From Candidatus Poribacteria bacterium (GTDB lineage Bacteria > Poribacteria > DTPJ01 > WJIO01): a DNA stretch of 7,205 nucleotides. The translations under genes were made by a program, and so were the position numbers. The notes beneath the pieces were generated by a model, which did no database searches, was not told where the DNA came from, and saw only the letters and a program-made list of their open reading frames with translations. The stretch spans positions 1 through 7,205 of the forward strand of contig WJIO01000083.1 of NCBI GenBank assembly GCA_014730235.1. Direction: 5' to 3'. Positions within the stretch are counted from its first letter, which is position 1. Each line of letters opens with the position of its first letter. Shown here piece after piece: positions 6,999-7,205 of this stretch.

Positions 6999-7017
6999 TA
7001 ATGGGCAAAGCCCATTA
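6999..7017. repeat. 8-bp stem, 3-base loop hairpin inside the MITE-like element
   Basis: TAATGGGC (6999-7006), AAA loop, GCCCATTA (7010-7017) form a perfect hairpin. In the direction of the genes it is followed by GGAGAAAAG rather than a T-run, so it is not a standard terminator for minus-strand transcripts. Confidence 0.7.
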
Positions 7018-7046
7018 TCCCCCCTTAATAAAGGTGCAAAGGGGAT
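7017..7046. repeat. C/G-rich bulged hairpin inside the MITE-like element
   Basis: ATCCCC (7017-7022) pairs with GGGGAT (7041-7046), and CCTT (7023-7026) with AAGG (7031-7034), leaving the loop AATA and a six-base bulge. On the plus strand the stem is followed by a run of five T (7046-7050), giving it terminator form for plus-strand transcription. No plus-strand gene precedes it, so this is probably structural to the repeat. Confidence 0.55.
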
Positions 7047-7128
7047 TTTTAACCCGGCTGAAAACTTCAAAATCATTGTTGAAATTACTTAAACAGCGAT
7101 CAAACCAGTAAGTTATGTTGCAAAACTA

Positions 7129-7203
7129 CTACTCAACCAACTTGGAAAAATCGGCCACCAGAGAGAACATATTAGCAAGATGTCTCAATAAAATCAAGCG
7201 ATT
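7129..7203 (-). CDS. possible C-terminal tail (24 codons) of an upstream gene
   Basis: One minus-strand frame stays open from the window edge and ends in two consecutive TAG codons (7129-7131, then 7126-7128). The predicted end is LANMFSLVADFSKLVE, which could be an amphipathic helix. The stretch is too short to prove coding, and no family is recognised. If it is real, the gene upstream is also on the minus strand and the MITE-like element lies between the two genes. Confidence 0.22.
   Translation of the reverse strand, partial: NRLILLRHLANMFSLVADFSKLVE
7169..7197 (-). promoter_or_regulatory. weak candidate promoter upstream of the secreted-protein gene
   Basis: TTGATT (7192-7197) and TAATAT (7169-7174) on the minus strand are separated by 17 bp, each matching consensus at four positions. 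It would give a leader of about 250 bases containing the MITE-like element. It overlaps the possible upstream coding tail, and both readings cannot easily be fully right. Nothing stronger is visible between 6913 and 7205. Confidence 0.2.
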
Positions 7204-7205
7204 TC

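Larger units (their letters stand above)
6961..7093. mobile_element. MITE-like element with terminal inverted repeats and internal hairpins
   Basis: TTTAAGTAATTTTCAA (6961-6976) and TTGAAATTACTTAAA (7079-7093) are inverted copies that differ by one base indel. Weaker inverted similarity continues inward (CTTCAACTTTTC against TTTGAAGTTTTC). The centre holds two further hairpins. The 133-bp unit has no coding capacity, which fits a miniature inverted-repeat element. No clear target duplication is seen in the flanks (…AATCAC and CAGCGA…). It lies 48 bp upstream of the secreted-protein start, so it would be in that gene's leader or promoter region. Confidence 0.55.

Noticed and set aside
7017-7050. 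Rho-independent terminator on the plus strand
   Set aside because: The stem plus T-run has the right form, but there is no plus-strand gene before it and the structure is part of a palindromic repeat.
1-7205. tRNA, rRNA, CRISPR array or phage module
   Set aside because: No cloverleaf, regularly spaced direct repeats or phage-type genes were seen on either strand.

Overview
All genes in this window lie on the minus strand, so transcription runs from high to low coordinates. The DNA looks bacterial and moderately AT-rich: Shine-Dalgarno sites sit at normal spacing, one sigma70-type promoter is visible, and two genes encode exported proteins with bacterial signal peptides. Taxonomy cannot be fixed from the sequence. 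The two intergenic palindromes resemble small repeats that I recall from genomes of anaerobic and uncultured bacteria, and a UPF0210/ACT gene pair is found in Firmicutes, other anaerobes and archaea. An anaerobic or environmental bacterium is a reasonable but soft guess.

Reading in the direction of transcription: 7205-6913 is mostly non-coding. It may hold the last 24 codons of an upstream gene (7129-7203), followed by a 133-bp MITE-like element with terminal inverted repeats (6961-7093). At 6912-5575 is a secreted protein of 445 residues made of four tandem beta-rich repeats of about 100 residues. The gap 5574-5387 holds a good promoter (TTGATG, 17 bp, TATAAT) with a 9-bp inverted repeat around it. 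At 5386-1508 is a 1292-residue predicted lipoprotein built of about 30 HEAT repeats. Its solenoid is interrupted near residues 606-680 by a segment that reads as a lipoyl/biotinyl-type barrel-sandwich hybrid without the modifiable lysine. At 1507-1368 lies a 66-bp palindromic REP-like repeat. At 1367-792 is a tandem ACT-domain protein, followed after 3 bases by a UPF0210 (DUF711, PFL-fold) gene at 788 that runs off the window.

The window therefore has two parts. The 792-1367 and 1-788 genes form a probable two-gene operon of a conserved but biochemically uncharacterised pair: a small-molecule-sensing ACT protein and a PFL-fold protein. The 5575-6912 and 1508-5386 genes are both exported, repeat-built, probable scaffold or interaction proteins that I cannot assign to a known system. 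The most unusual item is the HEAT lipoprotein with the degenerate lipoyl-like insertion.
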